Source: Larix sibirica
Taxonomy: Eukaryota > Streptophyta > Pinopsida > Pinales > Pinaceae
Assembly (NCBI GenBank): GCA_004151065.3
Contig: NWUY0300035500.1
Span: 12,116-34,746, forward strand
Direction: 5' to 3'
Length of the DNA: 22,631 nt
Shown here piece after piece: positions 20,066-22,631 of the stretch (the first letter of the stretch is position 1; the number at the start of each line of letters is the position of its first letter). The notes beneath the pieces were generated by a model. It did not search any database. It worked only from the letters and a program-made list of their open reading frames with translations, and was not told the DNA's origin. A program made the translations under genes and the position numbers.

Positions 20066-20815
20066 CAAGGCAGGATATATACTAATCAACGATGAGTCAG
20101 ACTTCTTTGACTTGAATTATTTTTCATTTTTACACAATTTTTTTATAAAGTTTTGCAAAAAATTGTTATTAAACATAATTTTCTGGAAAATTAAAATAAA
20201 TATAACAATTTTTAAAATTCAATAATTTGATTTTTTTTATTGGTCTAGTACACTCCTAATGGGACACAAATCCTTGAAGGAGTGGTTTTAATTTTTTGAA
20301 TACAAATCCTCAGAGAAACACCTATCTTGTTGCAATAAATACAATTTAAAATGCTCCAGAGTTTATTGGCAATTTGGCAGGTGCCCCTACGCTTGTTTCA
20401 AGGAAACACTTTATTTGTCCATAGCTCTAGCTAGGAACTATTCCTTCCATGACCTAGACCTTGATTGGGAGTATCCGCAGTCTGTGATGGACAGGAACAA
20501 CTTGGGGAAAATATTCTTTTAGTGGAGATATTCCATACAAGCAGGGGCTCAAGGCACAGGCGATGATCCCTGTGGGCCTGCTCCTCATAGCAATTGTCTA
20601 TTTTTCTCAAGAATTCTTCGTGTGGAGCGATGTTAGAGAATATCCGACCATAGTTGGAAATATTGACTAGGTGAACATAATGACCTATGATAATTACCAC
20701 GGTCCTGGGAAACATAATCGTACCGGAGCAACGACAACCCTCTACAATCTTGATTCTAATAGCAGCACCATCTTTGGTGTCCAGTCGTGGCTACCTAGAT
20801 CCAAGCCTCAAGAAA
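20066..20815 (+). pseudogene. Class V chitinase (GH18) pseudogene fragment, copy 2
   Basis: This is a direct-repeat relative of 10815-11552 that keeps the catalytic region better: FHDLDLDWEYPQ, with acidic codons 20457 and 20463 and the catalytic Glu at 20469-20471. A possible N-terminal piece (GYILINDESDFFDLNYF) lies at about 20075-20125, followed by the same AT-rich non-coding interior as copy 1. A TAG near 20520 replaces the Glu of the IEWRY region. After a frameshift near 20570 it continues IVYFSQEFFVWSDVREYP, a TAG where DWVN has Trp, then VNIMTYDNYHGPG and LYNLDSNSSTIFGVQSW. The MTYD strand-6 motif of GH18, deleted in copy 1, is present. The C-terminus is missing. It cannot make an enzyme. 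Confidence 0.88.
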
Positions 20816-22631
20816 CCAATATCATTTAATTGCTTAAGCTCATCGAACTTGCGTTGTTCGTATGAGTCACTAATGCATTTACAAAATACTTTATGATTTG
20901 TATTTGTTTGTTATGTATTTAAAACATGGAGGTTCCCTTGAGAAGTCTATATAAACAATGCTCTTCGAGGAACATTAGTTGGCAGCGAGTTGTTGATTAT
21001 GTTATGAACTCTATGATCATTGCTTATATGTGATGTGTTGAAGTTAAATTGCCACACAAAGTGCACATACATGATACAGATTAAAGATAAGTTCAAATAA
21101 GCATTGTCGAATAAGAAACATAAGTCTGCGCAGATACATAAACGAGACTTGTATTATATTCAAATTGCTTTTACAAATTTGCATGAGTCTTTTGTTGCTA
21201 AGAACATAGTTGAATTACAAAGAAGGTTGCATGACAAAAGACAATGGAGGCCGTATCAATCAAAATTGAGAATTACAGGGATAATTCAGAGGTGCAGCTC
21301 AATGTTTAAATCTGCCTCTTGGTCAGTTGGTTGTTATGCGAGTCAAAGTTCTAAATCCATTGAAATCGACTCGATGAATTCAGAACTTGACTGCAGGGGA
21401 TAAATTTGCAGAGTTGCAAACGACACATTATAAGTAGACTGCTTGAACTGAATTGAATTCAGCATGTCGAGAATCTGATGCTACTGCCGCTCCAGGAAGT
21501 CCAATTGCCTGCTCAAACTAGACAATCCCTTTGCATTACTATGGTTTACTTGCGACTGAGCATAACAATGGTTGAACATAGACTCCTTCATTTGGCCTTG
21601 CCAAATGCCCATGTCCACTCTCAGTCGAGTAAACTCTCCTTGCTACGACTGAACCACAAGGCATACACTGTTAAGAGAGTAATTGAACTTATGAAAGAAG
21701 GAATCCATGATTGAAGAAGTTGAGAGAGACCAAGGCAACACAATGTAGAGCAATCTAGATGGTAGAAGAACAAGGGTGATGAACCCAGAAATTCACAACT
21801 CTCTTATAGAATTGAAAGATGGTTCTATATGCACACGAAATTTAATTGAAAATACGTGGGAGTAAATCGCATTCATGACCACGCGATTCGAAGTTGGTTA
21901 TGGAGTCGCCAAAAGTAATTGCATGAGTTAATGATTTTGGGAAAAAGGACAAAAAATGGAAATCTAATTCATTGTTCTATGCGATTGGAATGATGCTGCC
22001 CAAAAGGCTCAAGTACGAGTGTGACACATCAAAGGTTCCACACAAATTGTTTGTCACATCGCTTTATTGCCAAGCTGGCTGATAGGTGGAAATGTGTGTA
22101 AAATATTTGGTTGTCATGGTAAGATATGCGACGTTGGAAAAGGTAACACTGATATTTCATAACGCAGAAATTGCGACAAAAGGAATAATTAGATGCAAAA
22201 AGAAATCAATGGGAAAAACAGTGCAAAACCAGTAGCAGACCGAATTCGGCACTATGCAGTAAACACAACAAGAAGATGGCATGGAAGATAGAGCAAGGAA
22301 TAATGAAATATTGTTGATTGATATTACAAGAACAAAAGATCAAGATAGAAGGAAGATAGCAACTCTACAGGAGGAGCCTATTCAAGACTGTTACAGAGAT
22401 AATGTACATGGTGCTAGGTAACGCAAATCGAAGTAGAGACCCCATCAAAAGAATAGAGCATGATGATAGGGGGAGAATCTCAAATCCAGTAGATGTTCTA
22501 AGGCCTAGTGCAAGGAAGAAGAAAGGAGAACCTACAATTGCACAGTAATGGCACCTCTTTTCCATTGATGTCAAAGGGGGAGAAAGATCATGAAGCATGC
22601 GATCAACACAATGATGAAAAATGGCTGAGAA
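20816..22631. other. No recognisable gene to the window end
   Basis: A TATATAAA string lies at 20948-20955. Open frames at 21104-21403 (99 codons) and 21478-21714 (78 codons) show no family motif or repeat and differ little from chance, although this end is less AT-rich than the rest. Nothing in 21720-22631 could be tied to a known element. Confidence 0.4.

Noticed and set aside
20431-20715. Minus-strand 94-codon frame, also seen at 11305-11499
   Set aside because: Both are antisense shadows of the GH18 coding sequence, which explains why they resemble each other.
21104-21403. 99-codon plus-strand frame
   Set aside because: No motif, no neighbouring gene structure and no supporting promoter spacing; not enough to call a gene.
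22365-22598. 77-codon minus-strand frame with a hydrophobic stretch
   Set aside because: The hydrophobic look comes from reading A/G-rich plus-strand DNA in reverse; no signal-peptide or membrane-protein pattern is convincing.

Overview
The window reads as intergenic DNA from a large, AT-rich, repeat-filled plant nuclear genome. The evidence is two plant-type L1 LINEs (DUF4283/zinc-knuckle ORF1; ORF2 with endonuclease, reverse transcriptase, zf-RVT and RNase H), a tRNA-derived SINE, Copia-type LTR retrotransposon remains, and two broken copies of a plant class V (GH18) chitinase. A gymnosperm is plausible from the style of the repeats, but that is inference. I found no intact host gene. Almost everything recognisable is a decayed mobile element or pseudogene.

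Layout. Positions 1-2600 (minus): LINE A, cut by the left window edge, with the ORF2 endonuclease in one open frame, a damaged ORF1, and a duplicated 112-bp block in its 5' leader. Positions 2600-4240: no recognisable gene. Positions 4238-9871 (minus): LINE B, a related but much older element with a full set of domains and many stops and frameshifts. Positions 10031-10274: a SINE with target-site duplications. Positions 10815-11552: GH18 fragment, copy 1, followed by a 27-bp triplication. Positions 11690-14500: a candidate promoter, a short ORF, and a decayed multi-segment coding region of unknown family with a candidate intron. Positions 14499-16140: a diverged tandem array with about 175-bp monomers and a 0.7-kb higher-order period. 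Positions 16140-17900: little that can be named. Positions 17930-18790 (minus): a Copia gag relic. Positions 19073-19470 (plus): a Copia LTR with a primer-binding site. Positions 20066-20815: GH18 fragment, copy 2. From there to the right edge nothing can be named.

The LINEs would supply the reverse transcription and target-primed integration machinery that SINEs of this kind borrow. The two GH18 copies share a frameshift and a non-coding interior, so they look like a duplication of an already dead gene fragment. No clear new biological system is visible. The items most worth following up are the stop-start overlap joining the LINE ORFs, the SINE, the unknown coding family beside the tandem array, and the paired chitinase relics.
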